Below, in pieces: positions 1 to 8,118 of a stretch of 64,000 nt of DNA. The translations under genes and the position numbers were made by a program. Under the pieces are notes generated by a model, which made no database searches, had not been told where the DNA came from, and saw only the letters and a program-made list of their open reading frames with translations. How positions within the stretch are numbered: position 1 is the stretch's first letter; the number at the start of each line of letters is the position of its first letter. Origin of the DNA: an uncultured Eubacteriales bacterium (lineage in GTDB: Bacteria > Bacillota > Clostridia > Oscillospirales > CAG-272); the NCBI GenBank assembly GCA_934503195.1, contig CAKSVM010000002.1:18519-82518 (forward strand). Direction: 5' to 3'.

Positions 1-311
1 AGATCATCAACATCACCTCGATCGCCGGACTTGACGGAAACGCCGGACAGACGAATTATTCCGCCGCGAAGGCCGGACTCGTCGGACTCACAAAGTCGGC
101 GGCAAAGGAACTCGCCCCGCGCGGAATCACGGTAAACGCGATCGCGCCCGGATTCATCGCGACCGACATGACGGTCGGGCTTGAAGAGGCGGCAAAGGCC
201 GTTCCGCTCGGCAGAATGGGACGCCCGGATGAAGTCGCTCAGCTCGCGGTTTTCCTCTCGGGAGCCGATTATATCACCGGAGAGGTCATCAGAATAGACG
301 GAGGTCTTTAA
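1..311 (+). CDS. fabG: 3-oxoacyl-ACP reductase FabG, C-terminal part
   Basis: The 5' end lies outside the window; the first complete codon begins at position 3. The visible ~102 residues carry the short-chain dehydrogenase YSAAK catalytic motif (Y-x3-K), the PGFIATDM segment and the usual ITGEVIRIDGGL ending. FabG reduces 3-oxoacyl-ACP with NADPH in the cytosolic type II fatty-acid cycle. Its TAA overlaps the ATG of fabF by one base, so the two are translationally coupled in one operon. Identity is secure for the SDR family, and FabG follows from the neighbours. Confidence 0.93.
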   Translation, partial: IINITSIAGLDGNAGQTNYSAAKAGLVGLTKSAAKELAPRGITVNAIAPGFIATDMTVGLEEAAKAVPLGRMGRPDEVAQLAVFLSGADYITGEVIRIDGGL

Positions 312-1528
312 TGAAACGAGTTGTTATAACCGGCATGGGAGCGGCGACGCCGATCGGATGCTCGGTAAAGGAATACACTGACTCGCTTTTCGCGGGGAAG
401 AACGGAATCGGAAAAATCACCCGCTTTGACGTCGGCGACTCAAAGTTCACGCTGGCGGCCGAGCTGAAGAATTTCGATCCGCTGACAAGACTTGAAAAGC
501 CGCTTGTGAGAAAGAACGACCCGTACGCGGTCTACGCGCTCTACGCGGCTGATGAGGCGATGGAGGATTCCGGAATCGCCGGAAAGATCGACCCCGAGGA
601 GCTCGGAGTCTACATCGGCTCTGGCATCGGCGGCTTCGATACCTTCTGCCACGAGCATTCGGTTCTGCTTGAAACCGGGGCGAAACGGGTCGCGCCGCAG
701 TTCATCCCGAAGCTTATCTCGAACATCGCGGCGGCGAGCGTCGCTATAAGACATAACGCTCACGGGCCCTGCATGGCGCACGTCACGGCCTGCGCGACCT
801 CCTCGACCGCGATCGGCGAGGGCTACCGCGCGATTCAGTTCGGCGCGGCGAAGGCGATTCTCTGCGGCGGAAGCGAGGCGACGATAAATCCGCTCGCGGT
901 CGCGGGATTCGCGAACTGCATGGCTCTCTCGCCGTCAGACGATCCGAACGCGGCGTCGCTTCCGTTTGACATAAGACGCGGCGGATTCGTCATGGGCGAA
1001 GGCGCGGGCGTTCTGCTTCTCGAGGAATACGAACACGCCGTGAATCGCGGCGCGAAGATTTACGCCGAGGTTGTCGGCTACGGCACGACCTGCGACGCGC
1101 ATCACGTCACGGCTCCCGACCCGACCGCGAAGGACGTCGCCAGAGCGATAAGACTCGCGCTCCCCGAAGAGCTTCCGGAGAACATCTACTACAACGCTCA
1201 CGGAACCGGAACGAAACTCAACGATCTCACCGAGACCTCCGCGCTAAGGCAGGTCTTCGGCGAGGACGCGAAGAAGATTCACATAAGCTCGACGAAGTCG
1301 ATGACCGGGCATATGCTCGGAGCGGCCGGAGCGGCCGAGGCGATCGCCTGCGTCGCGGCTCTTGGCCGCGGCATGATCCCGCCGACGATAAATCTCAAGG
1401 AACCCGATCCCGAATGCGATCTCGATTACACCCCGAACGAGGCGAAGCCGCTTGACATCGGACTCGCGCTCTCGGCGTCGCTCGGATTCGGCGGACATAA
1501 CGTCTGCCTCGCCTTCAAAAAGATCTGA
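311..1528 (+). CDS. fabF: 3-oxoacyl-ACP synthase II (FabF)
   Basis: A 405-aa condensing enzyme that elongates acyl-ACP with malonyl-ACP. The Cys-His-His triad is visible: C161 in HVTACATSS, H297 in NAHGTGT and H334 in MTGHMLGAAG. Length and the GFGGHN ending fit KAS II. It starts on the ATG overlapping the fabG stop. In many Firmicutes accB sits just downstream, but here the next feature is a hairpin element and then fabZ. Confidence 0.95.
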   Translation: MKRVVITGMGAATPIGCSVKEYTDSLFAGKNGIGKITRFDVGDSKFTLAAELKNFDPLTRLEKPLVRKNDPYAVYALYAADEAMEDSGIAGKIDPEELGVYIGSGIGGFDTFCHEHSVLLETGAKRVAPQFIPKLISNIAAASVAIRHNAHGPCMAHVTACATSSTAIGEGYRAIQFGAAKAILCGGSEATINPLAVAGFANCMALSPSDDPNAASLPFDIRRGGFVMGEGAGVLLLEEYEHAVNRGAKIYAEVVGYGTTCDAHHVTAPDPTAKDVARAIRLALPEELPENIYYNAHGTGTKLNDLTETSALRQVFGEDAKKIHISSTKSMTGHMLGAAGAAEAIACVAALGRGMIPPTINLKEPDPECDLDYTPNEAKPLDIGLALSASLGFGGHNVCLAFKKI

Positions 1529-1540
1529 GGAAACGCTGAT

Positions 1541-1619
1541 TTTAGGTTGTTTTCACGCAAAAAAGCCCATAAATCCAAGCCTTTTCCGCGTGAAAACTCC
1601 ATTTATTCAGCTTATTCCT
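1541..1619 (+). repeat. Dispersed hairpin element, copy 1
   Basis: This ~79-bp intergenic segment is nearly identical to 21097-21174. It folds into a long imperfect hairpin: the TTTTCACGC arm near 1550-1558 pairs with GCGTGAAAA near 1588-1596, and an inner A-run/CTTTT pairing extends the stem. It has no T-run after the stem, so it is not an ordinary terminator. It lies between fabF and fabZ, 27 bp before the fabZ start. Confidence 0.8.
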
Positions 1620-1645
1620 GACGATACCTTCAAGGAGAACTTAAA

Positions 1646-2065
1646 ATGACTCACGAAGAACTCAAAAATCACCTCCCGCACCGCGACGCGATGCTTCTCA
1701 TCGGCGAGGTCGAGGTCGAGGATCGCGACGGCGTCAGAACCGCGGTCGGAAAAACTCCGGTTTCGGGCGACGAATGGTTTCTTAAGGGGCATTTCCCCGG
1801 ACATCCCGTCGTCCCCGGCGTCATTCTCTGCGAGATCATGGCGCAGAGCTGCTGTCTTCTCTGCGACACGGCGAACGGGCTTCCGTTTTTCGCCGGGATA
1901 AAGAACGCGAAGTTCCGCCGTCAGGTACGCCCCGGAGACACGTTTGTCACCGAATGCGCGATCACCCGCTCGCTCGGCGGATTCTACACCGCGAAGGGAA
2001 TCGGCAAGGTCGACGGCGAGGTCGCGGTCGAAGCCGAATTCTCGTTCGTCTGCAAGACCGAGTGA
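1646..2065 (+). CDS. fabZ: 3-hydroxyacyl-ACP dehydratase FabZ
   Basis: A 139-aa hotdog-fold dehydratase that removes water from 3-hydroxyacyl-ACP. The family signature GHFPGHPVVPG contains catalytic H49, and E63 lies in LCEIMAQS. The start is supported by an AAGGAG site about 9 bp upstream. It is followed after 20 bp by accD, so it belongs to the fab-acc operon. Length is normal for FabZ. Confidence 0.95.
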   Translation: MTHEELKNHLPHRDAMLLIGEVEVEDRDGVRTAVGKTPVSGDEWFLKGHFPGHPVVPGVILCEIMAQSCCLLCDTANGLPFFAGIKNAKFRRQVRPGDTFVTECAITRSLGGFYTAKGIGKVDGEVAVEAEFSFVCKTE

Positions 2066-2085
2066 ATTTGTTAAAGGAAAAGAAA

Positions 2086-2907
2086 ATGTTTGAAACGCTA
2101 AAGCAAAAGATCTTCGGCATCGTCACACCGCCGAAGATGATCGCCTGCCCGTCCTGCAAGAAGGAAACCTCCGAAAAGGAGCTGATGGATTCATACTTCG
2201 TCTGCCCTGAGTGCGGGAAATATATGCGCGTCGGCGCGCGCGACCGGATTTCGCTGACGGTCGACAAGGGAAGCTTCAAGGAGCTTTTCGACGATCTCAC
2301 CAGCCGCGATTTCCTTGAATTCCCCGGCTACGCCGAAAAGCTGAAATCGGCCGAGGAAAAGCTCGGCGAGCGCGAGGCCGTCGTCTGCGGAACCGCCTCG
2401 GTCGGCGGCGTGAAGACCGCGATCTTCGTCATGGAGCCGAGATTCATCATGGCGAGCATGGGCTCGGTCGTCGGCGAGAAGATCACGCGGCTCTTTGAGT
2501 ACGCGACAAAGAAAAAGCTCCCGGTCATCGGATTCACCGCGTCGGGCGGCGCGAGAATGCAGGAGGGAATCATTTCGCTGATGCAGATGGCAAAGGTCAG
2601 CGGCGCGGTCGGTAAGCATTCCGACGCCGGACTCCTCTACATCACGGTTCTCACCGACCCGACCACCGGAGGTGTTACCGCCAGCTTCGCGATGCAGGGC
2701 GATATCCTGATCGCCGAGCCGGGCGCGCTTATAGGCTTTGCCGGGCGCAGAGTCGTCGAGCAGACGACCGGAACCGCGCTTCCCGACAACTTCCAGAAGG
2801 CCGAGTTCTTACTGAAGCACGGATTCATCGACTCAATCGTCGGGCGCGACAGGCTCACGAAGACGCTCGCGAATCTGTTAATCTGCCACAAGGAGAGTGC
2901 GTCATGA
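2086..2907 (+). CDS. accD: Acetyl-CoA carboxylase carboxyltransferase subunit beta
   Basis: A 273-aa beta subunit of the carboxyltransferase that makes malonyl-CoA. The N-terminal zinc ribbon is visible as C21-x2-C24 and C40-x2-C43, followed by the crotonase-fold domain with GGARMQEG. I chose the ATG at 2086, preceded by AAAGGAAAAG; a longer open frame exists upstream but runs through fabZ. The stop overlaps accA by 4 bp (ATGA), as expected for subunits made in equal amounts. Confidence 0.95.
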   Translation: MFETLKQKIFGIVTPPKMIACPSCKKETSEKELMDSYFVCPECGKYMRVGARDRISLTVDKGSFKELFDDLTSRDFLEFPGYAEKLKSAEEKLGEREAVVCGTASVGGVKTAIFVMEPRFIMASMGSVVGEKITRLFEYATKKKLPVIGFTASGGARMQEGIISLMQMAKVSGAVGKHSDAGLLYITVLTDPTTGGVTASFAMQGDILIAEPGALIGFAGRRVVEQTTGTALPDNFQKAEFLLKHGFIDSIVGRDRLTKTLANLLICHKESAS

Positions 2908-3695
2908 CTACTATGACCGCGGGAGAAAAGCTCCGTACGGCGCGGATGAATCACCGTCCGGGCGGAGTGGATTATATAAACAAAATGATTGAATCTCCGA
3001 TCGAGCTTCACGGCGACCGGAGATTCGGAGACGATCTCGCGATTGTCGGCGGAGTCGGATTCCTTTCGGGAATTCCGGTGACCTACATCGCGACCGACAA
3101 GGGAAATGATCTCTCCGAGCGGATCGAGCGGAATTTCGGCTGTCCGAAGCCCGAGGGGTACCGAAAGGCTCTGCGTCTCATGAAGCAGGCCGAGAAATTC
3201 GGACGTCCTGTAATCTGCTTTGTCGACACTCAGGGCGCGTGGTGCGGTGCGGACGCCGAGGAACGCGGTCAGGGCGAGGCGATCGCCGAGTGCATTCAGA
3301 CGATGATGGGGCTTAAGGTTCCGGTAATCTCGGTACTGACCGGAGAAGGCGGAAGCGGCGGCGCGCTCGCGCTGGCGGCGGCTGACAGAGTCTATATGCT
3401 CGAAAACGCGGTCTATTCGGTAATTTCGCCCGAGGGATGCGCGAGCATCCTCTGGAAGGACAGCTCAAAGGTCGAGGAAGCCGCGTCCGCGCTCCACATC
3501 ACGGCGCAGGACATGAAGAATTTCGGAGTCGCCGACGAGGTGATTCACGAGGATTTCGAGCATTTCGACTCGATGTGCGAATCACTTGAAAAGCTGATCG
3601 CCGACGAGCTTTCGAAGCTTATGAGATCATCCGGCGCGGTTCTGGCCGAGGGACGCTACGAACGCTTCAGAAAGTTCGGCATGTTCGGAAACTGA
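2904..3695 (+). CDS. accA: Acetyl-CoA carboxylase carboxyltransferase subunit alpha
   Basis: A 263-aa alpha subunit partnering AccD. Typical segments are ELHGDRRFGDD, DTQGAWCG and GEGGSGGALALAAADRVYMLENAVYSVISPEGCASILWKD-type sequence. AAGGAG lies 9 bp before the ATG at 2904. It is the last gene of the operon, followed by a strong terminator. The biotin carrier (accB) and biotin carboxylase (accC) genes are not between fabF and accA and must be encoded elsewhere. Confidence 0.95.
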   Translation: MTTMTAGEKLRTARMNHRPGGVDYINKMIESPIELHGDRRFGDDLAIVGGVGFLSGIPVTYIATDKGNDLSERIERNFGCPKPEGYRKALRLMKQAEKFGRPVICFVDTQGAWCGADAEERGQGEAIAECIQTMMGLKVPVISVLTGEGGSGGALALAAADRVYMLENAVYSVISPEGCASILWKDSSKVEEAASALHITAQDMKNFGVADEVIHEDFEHFDSMCESLEKLIADELSKLMRSSGAVLAEGRYERFRKFGMFGN

Positions 3696-3712
3696 TAAGG
3701 AAAAGAAAGCGA

Positions 3713-3747
3713 AACGCGGAGATGCTGACAGTCTCCGCGTTCTTTTT
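3713..3747 (+). terminator. Terminator after accA
   Basis: Ten-base arms AACGCGGAGA / TCTCCGCGTT flank a 9-base loop and are followed by TCTTTTT. It ends the fab-acc operon and abuts the stop of the convergent serine-hydrolase gene, so it may act on both strands. Confidence 0.9.
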
Positions 3748-4816
3748 ATTCGAATAAAGTCATATGAATCCTCTCGACAAGATCGGTGATCGTTGAGAAG
3801 ACCTCGTCGGAATTCTTATCGTACGGGAAGACGCGGGTCATGATCGTGAGAATATAGGGCGTCGGCGCGTAGACGATCGCCGTGTCGTGATAACCGTCGT
3901 ATCCGCCGTGGAATCCGTACTTGTGCGCGGTCACATAGGCCGAGCCGCCGTCGATGAGTCCGGCGGGCGCGCTGGTTTTCAAAAGCTCAATGAACCAGTC
4001 GTAGTCGTTTTCGAGACTGTAGTCGTAGATGTCGAGCATCCCATAAGTCAGATCGTGCGCCGTGACGGTCGAGAATTCGTATCCGGGCGGAAGCTTTGGC
4101 GTTGAGAGTCCGAGCGTGTCCTTCACGTAGCTGTTGAAGCCGTAGCGGCCGTAGGTCTTGAAGAGCAGGCGGTAGGCCATGTTGTCCGACATTGTGATCG
4201 AAAGCCCGATGAGCTTTTTCACGGTGAAATCGCTTCCGACGGTATCCTCGGTCAGCTCTCCGGTGCTGCTTGTGCGGGTCGCCTCGTCAAAGTGGAGTTT
4301 CCGGTCGAGGTCGGCTCCGTGTGAGATGAGAAAATGGCAGTACATCGCCTTGAGCGTACTCGCGCCCTCGTGTTCGTGCGACTCGTTGATTCCGAGGAAG
4401 TATTTACGTCCGGTGTCGGTGTAGTATACCGAAATGTCGCGGTATTTGTCGGTGAAGGCTTTGAGTTCGCCGATGAGACCGGAGACCGATTCCTTGTCGA
4501 TGTTCGAGTTCACGCCGTCGGGGAGGGGAATCGGCTCGCCGGGAGTGTCGGGGATTTGGGCGGTCGTTTCGTCGGGAGCGGTTGACCCGTCTGTCACGGA
4601 TGTTTCATCCGTTCCGGTCGTTTCGGGAGCTTCGGTCGATTCGTCCGGCTCTGTAGCTTCGGCCGGTTCAGTGACGATTCCGGACCCGGGCGGTTCGGTT
4701 TCGGGACGTTCGGCCGGAGAGAGAGTTCCGGTCGGGGAATCCGCTTCGTGTCCGCATCCCGATAAAAATACCGCCGCCGCGAGGATGAGTGCGGCGGCTC
4801 TGACTTTTTTTGTCAT
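3746..4816 (-). CDS. Serine hydrolase lipoprotein, class A beta-lactamase fold
   Basis: A 356-aa exported protein. It has a signal peptide with lipobox LSGC (C21), then a ~75-residue Glu/Thr/Pro-rich linker, then a beta-lactamase-like domain. S153-T-L-K156 fits the SxxK nucleophile motif and S210-D-N212 fits SDN. The third motif (KTG) is replaced by something like HGGYDG, so the protein is more likely a DD-peptidase or other esterase/peptidase than a drug-hydrolysing lactamase. The start at 4816 was chosen because the signal peptide begins there and the upstream PTH2 gene stops at 4818. Confidence 0.8.
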   Translation of the reverse strand: MTKKVRAAALILAAAVFLSGCGHEADSPTGTLSPAERPETEPPGSGIVTEPAEATEPDESTEAPETTGTDETSVTDGSTAPDETTAQIPDTPGEPIPLPDGVNSNIDKESVSGLIGELKAFTDKYRDISVYYTDTGRKYFLGINESHEHEGASTLKAMYCHFLISHGADLDRKLHFDEATRTSSTGELTEDTVGSDFTVKKLIGLSITMSDNMAYRLLFKTYGRYGFNSYVKDTLGLSTPKLPPGYEFSTVTAHDLTYGMLDIYDYSLENDYDWFIELLKTSAPAGLIDGGSAYVTAHKYGFHGGYDGYHDTAIVYAPTPYILTIMTRVFPYDKNSDEVFSTITDLVERIHMTLFE

Positions 4817-4817
4817 C

Positions 4818-5234
4818 TCAGAAGAGCGTGAGACTGCCCGTGATCGGGTCGAGAACCTCGGCCTCGGCGGGTTCGCTCGCAAGGCAGGTGAAGGTCGGTT
4901 CGCCGTGGAACTCGGTGCATCCGGCGTCCTCGATGAGCGCGGAGATAAGTCCGGCGGCTTTCAGCTTCGCGTTGACCGTGAGCAGCTCGTCAAGCGAGTT
5001 CACACAGACGCAGATCTTCGCCTCCCCGTCCGAAAACCAGCGGGTGAGCGGCGTGCTGTCGGAGGTGTCGAGCTTTATCTGACCGTTTTCGTATCGGATT
5101 TCGGACGCCCGGCCTTCCCTCAGAATCGCGCGGAGAGTAGCCTCGACCGCGGCGTGTCCGGCCTGAGCGGCGATTTTGCCCTTGCGCATCTTAAGGTCGC
5201 GGCGGACGACGATCATCATTTTTGACGTGTACAT
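4818..5234 (-). CDS. Peptidyl-tRNA hydrolase 2 (PTH2, archaeal/eukaryotic type)
   Basis: A 138-aa enzyme that recycles tRNA from aborted peptidyl-tRNA. The family features are an N-terminal MMIVVRRDLKMRKGKIAAQAGHAA segment and a C-terminal IEDAGCTEF...DPITGSLTLF segment. It is unrelated to the usual bacterial Pth1 but occurs in scattered Clostridia. GGAGGT lies just before the ATG at 5234; an ATG at 5249 overlaps the upstream stop but has no ribosome site of its own. It sits in a three-gene minus-strand operon. Confidence 0.85.
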   Translation of the reverse strand: MYTSKMMIVVRRDLKMRKGKIAAQAGHAAVEATLRAILREGRASEIRYENGQIKLDTSDSTPLTRWFSDGEAKICVCVNSLDELLTVNAKLKAAGLISALIEDAGCTEFHGEPTFTCLASEPAEAEVLDPITGSLTLF

Positions 5235-5245
5235 TTTACCTCCGT

Positions 5246-6340
5246 TCATTCGGTGAAGCGGACGTTTATATCGCCGCCCGAGGTCTTCGCGGTGAGCTTA
5301 TACTGCGCGCGGGGATTTTCGGACGACTTCGGATAAGCGGTGCGGTCGGTTTCGGTTTCGATCTGGAAAAGCGATTCGGTGCCGAGAATCGAGCCGTCGA
5401 TATCGCCGTTTGAGGTTTCGAAGTTGAATTTTTCGCCGAAGAGCCGCGAGAAGTCGAGCGACGCGTTCGAGGTGGCCGCCGAGAGACGCTTTACTGTGAG
5501 GTCTTCGAAGTTCAGGCGGCCGTTGCTGGTCTTGGCGTTTATCTCGGTCGCGGAGAGGCGCGAGAGGCTGATCCGGCCGTTTGAGGTCGAAGCGTCGATT
5601 TCATAGGCCTCGATGTCGGAGAGTGTGATATGCGAGCCGGAGGTAGTGACGCTGAGCTTTTCGTCGAGCTTCAGGTTGCCGAGTTTGAGTTCGCCGTCAG
5701 AGGTCGAGACGCTGATATCGCCCGAAAAGTCCTTCGGGAGGTAGACGACCATCGCGAGTCCGGTGTATTTTGTGACGTGCTTTGTGGTGCCGAGCGAGAG
5801 CTTGTAGCCGAAGATATTGACTTCCTTTTTTTCGCCCTGACTCTGTTCGTCGCGGACGAGGAGGGTGTTGCTCGACGTTGAGAAATCGTAGCGGAAGTCG
5901 TCGCTTTCAAGTACGTCGACGATAATCGAGTCGTAATCGCCGGACGCGACGACGACGCTGCAACCCGAGACCGAGATATCGAGCGCGCGGTTGATCGCGG
6001 GGTCGAAGGTATAGCGTTTTTCTGAGAATCCGGACTCGGTGACGTCGATGGCGTCGAAGCTTCCGGGGAGCGCGGAATCGCCCTCTCCGGTATTTCCGGA
6101 CGGTTCGGAGGTCTGACCGACGTTCTGTCCGCCTATTGAGATTCCGGACGAGTCGATTTTTATGTAGTCGGCGATATTGACGCCGTCATCGGTGATGTTT
6201 ATCATATCGACAACCTGCGAGACACTGCCAGTGATCGCGCCCGCGATCCTCATGAAGATCGAACGCATTCCGAACGAGATCGCGATGACGACGATAAAGA
6301 TCGTGATGACCGCGCGGCGTGTGAATTTTTTGAGGTTCAT
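5246..6340 (-). CDS. DUF4097-family membrane-anchored beta-strand repeat protein
   Basis: A 364-aa protein with one N-terminal membrane segment (about residues 11-30) and a Gly/Ser-rich linker. A long array of short strands of the type xxTSNGxIxLxxL occupies residues 200-360. This pattern is that of DUF4097 putative adhesin/sensor domains, often next to cell-envelope stress genes. The molecular role is unknown. AAAGGA precedes the ATG, and it is the first gene of the operon with PTH2 and the serine hydrolase. Confidence 0.8.
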   Translation of the reverse strand: MNLKKFTRRAVITIFIVVIAISFGMRSIFMRIAGAITGSVSQVVDMINITDDGVNIADYIKIDSSGISIGGQNVGQTSEPSGNTGEGDSALPGSFDAIDVTESGFSEKRYTFDPAINRALDISVSGCSVVVASGDYDSIIVDVLESDDFRYDFSTSSNTLLVRDEQSQGEKKEVNIFGYKLSLGTTKHVTKYTGLAMVVYLPKDFSGDISVSTSDGELKLGNLKLDEKLSVTTSGSHITLSDIEAYEIDASTSNGRISLSRLSATEINAKTSNGRLNFEDLTVKRLSAATSNASLDFSRLFGEKFNFETSNGDIDGSILGTESLFQIETETDRTAYPKSSENPRAQYKLTAKTSGGDINVRFTE

Positions 6341-6385
6341 TTGATATCCTTTCGAATTAAATCGATAACGATTGCTATATATAAT

Positions 6386-6414
6386 ATTATAGAGCGAATA
6401 GCAAAACCAGTAAA
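6386..6414 (-). promoter_or_regulatory. Promoter of the DUF4097 operon
   Basis: On the minus strand TTTACT, 17 bp, TATAAT; the gene starts about 45 bp downstream. The perfect -10 and 17-bp spacer make this a good vegetative promoter candidate. Confidence 0.7.
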
Positions 6415-6440
6415 GAATATTTCATGAACTTTCTGTAAAA

Positions 6441-6576
6441 CCAGGGGACGCCCCTGGACGCATACGTCAGGGTTAGTTTGTGCGAATGGGTTAATCTCGG
6501 GTCTATCAGTGGGGATTCGGAGTTGCCACCGCGTGGCAACTCCTTCACCCCGTTCGGGCTTACCGCCCTCACCTGC
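6441..6576 (+). repeat. REP-like element A1
   Basis: First of two tandem ~130-bp copies. Each unit carries ACGTCAGGGTT, a TCTATCAGTGGGGATTCGG block, the hairpin GGAGTTGCCAC/GTGGCAACTCC and a TTCACCCCGTTCGGGCTTAC block. It opens with its own hairpin CCAGGGG-ACG-CCCCTGG. Related units occur at 6579-6710, 23591-23721 and 23726-23857. Confidence 0.85.
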
Positions 6577-6578
6577 CG

Positions 6579-6710
6579 TGCGGGGAGCCCCCGCGGGCGG
6601 ACGTCAGGGTTTGTGTCTGCGGATGTGTTAATCCCGGGTCTATCAGTGGGGATTCGGAGTTGCCACCGCGTGGCAACTCCTTCACCCCGTTCGGGCTTAC
6701 GCCCTCACCT
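6579..6710 (+). repeat. REP-like element A2
   Basis: Second tandem unit, beginning with CGGGGAGCCCCCG and repeating the ACGTCAGGG, hairpin and TTCACCCCGTTCGGGCTTA blocks. The rest of the gap up to 6917 shows no gene or recognised signal. Confidence 0.85.
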
Positions 6711-6917
6711 CGCGTAGAAGAACGGCAAATGACCATAGAGGACGGCCGATGGACGCCGTAGGTGAGGGTCTTGACCCTCCCGCTTCCCATATCGGTTGAG
6801 GTGCATCCACAGGAACGACCACAAAACAAACGCCCGCCCGGAGCCCCGATCCGGAGCCGCGAGCGAACGCCTAAAAAAATCCAGTGTATAAAGCTTTGGT
6901 GGAGGGTGGGGGTCAAG

Positions 6918-6957
6918 GGGGCGGGAACCGCTTTTCTCGAAAAGTGGTTCCCGCCCC
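6918..6957 (-). terminator. Strong hairpin downstream of the sugar kinase gene
   Basis: An 18-bp near-perfect stem starting GGGGCGGGAACC with a 4-base loop lies 9 bp past the stop of the kinase gene. No clean T-run follows on the minus strand, so termination is likely but not certain. Confidence 0.6.
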
Positions 6958-6965
6958 TTGTGAAT

Positions 6966-7997
6966 TTATCTGGCTATTCTTCCTGTGCCGTCGCCGCCGA
7001 TGAGTTTTTCGACTTCTTCGACCGTGACGAGGTTGAGGTCGCCGTTTATCGTGTGCTTAAGGCAGGACGCGCCGACCGCGAATTCGAGCGCGGCTTTCGC
7101 GTCGCCCTTGGTAGCGAGGCCGTAGATGAGTCCGCCCGCGAAGGAATCGCCGCCGCCTACGCGGTCAACGATATCGGTGATGTCATAGACGCGGCTGCGC
7201 GCGAAGATCTTACCGTCGTTGATGCAGGCCGACCAGACGTTGCGGTTTGCCGACTTCGACTCGCGGAGGGTGATCGCGACGGTCTTGACGTTCGGATAGT
7301 CGGCCATGACCTTATCGCTGATCTCCTTGTAGCAGTTGAGGTCGATCTCTCCGAGTTCGGGCTTGTTCGAGGAGCTGATTCCGAGAGCCTTCTGGCAGTC
7401 CTCCTCGTTGGCGATTACGACGTCGACGTACTTGACGAGCTCGGGCATGACTTCGTCGGCGCGCTTGCCGTACTTCCAGAGCTTAGCGCGGTAGTTGAGG
7501 TCGCAGGAGGTGGTGACGCCGAGTTCCTTCGCGGTCTTCAGAGCCTTGATCGCCTCAGCGGCGACGTCAGCCGAGACTGCCGGGGTGATTCCGGTGACGT
7601 GGAACCATTTCGCGTCCTTAAGTATCTCGTTCCAGTCGAAATCGCCTTCCTTGATGTTGGCGAAGGACGAGAACTCGCGGTCGTAGATAACCTTGGACGG
7701 ACGCTGGCACGCGCCGGTCTCAAGGTAGTAGATTCCCATTCTGCCCTTGGTGTGAGCGATCGCCGAGGTGTCGACGTCGTACTTCTTGAGCTCGCGCTCG
7801 CAGGCCTTTCCGATGTCGTTGTCGGGAAGCGCGGTGACGAACTTCGCGTCAAGGCCGTAGTTCGAGAGAGAGACCGCGACATTCGCCTCGCCGCCGCCGA
7901 AGGTGGCTTCGAGTGTCGGCTGCTGGAAGAGCCGATCGTATCCGGGGGACTTCAGGCGGAGCATGATCTCGCCGAAGGTGACAAACTTGTTTTTCAT
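6966..7997 (-). CDS. PfkB-family sugar kinase, probably 2-dehydro-3-deoxygluconokinase
   Basis: A 343-aa ribokinase-fold kinase. The N-terminal GGGEANVA signature (G34-A41) binds sugar, and DRVGGGDSFAGG (catalytic D284) is the C-terminal PfkB signature. The opening FGEIMLRLKSPGYDRLFQQ is typical of KDG kinases, which phosphorylate 2-keto-3-deoxygluconate from uronate breakdown. No kdgA aldolase is adjacent, so substrate specificity is inferred. GGAG lies 8 bp before the ATG. Confidence 0.82.
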   Translation of the reverse strand: MKNKFVTFGEIMLRLKSPGYDRLFQQPTLEATFGGGEANVAVSLSNYGLDAKFVTALPDNDIGKACERELKKYDVDTSAIAHTKGRMGIYYLETGACQRPSKVIYDREFSSFANIKEGDFDWNEILKDAKWFHVTGITPAVSADVAAEAIKALKTAKELGVTTSCDLNYRAKLWKYGKRADEVMPELVKYVDVVIANEEDCQKALGISSSNKPELGEIDLNCYKEISDKVMADYPNVKTVAITLRESKSANRNVWSACINDGKIFARSRVYDITDIVDRVGGGDSFAGGLIYGLATKGDAKAALEFAVGASCLKHTINGDLNLVTVEEVEKLIGGDGTGRIAR

Positions 7998-8039
7998 GGT
8001 AATATCTCCTTTTTTGAAAGAAAAATTTTTCCCATATAC

Positions 8040-8068
8040 ATTATATCACAGTTTCGCGGAAAATGCAA
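8040..8068 (-). promoter_or_regulatory. Promoter of the sugar kinase gene
   Basis: Minus strand TTGCAT, 17 bp, TATAAT, about 43 bp upstream of the kinase start codon. Confidence 0.7.
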
Positions 8069-8118
8069 TAAAAATCCGACCGATTTTCAGGGAAAAGATT
8101 GAAAATCGGCCGAAAAAA

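Noticed and set aside
440..1498. Long open frames antisense to fabF and inside it
   Set aside because: GC-rich codon bias creates open antisense frames; fabF carries complete catalytic motifs and none of these frames has a ribosome site or recognisable domain.
3746..4816. Antibiotic-resistance beta-lactamase
   Set aside because: SxxK and SDN are present but the KTG region is not canonical and the protein is a linker-bearing lipoprotein; resistance cannot be claimed.
6762..8102. 446-codon plus-strand frame across the kinase gene
   Set aside because: It is the mirror of the PfkB kinase codons; its amino-acid content is typical of antisense translation and it shows no motif.
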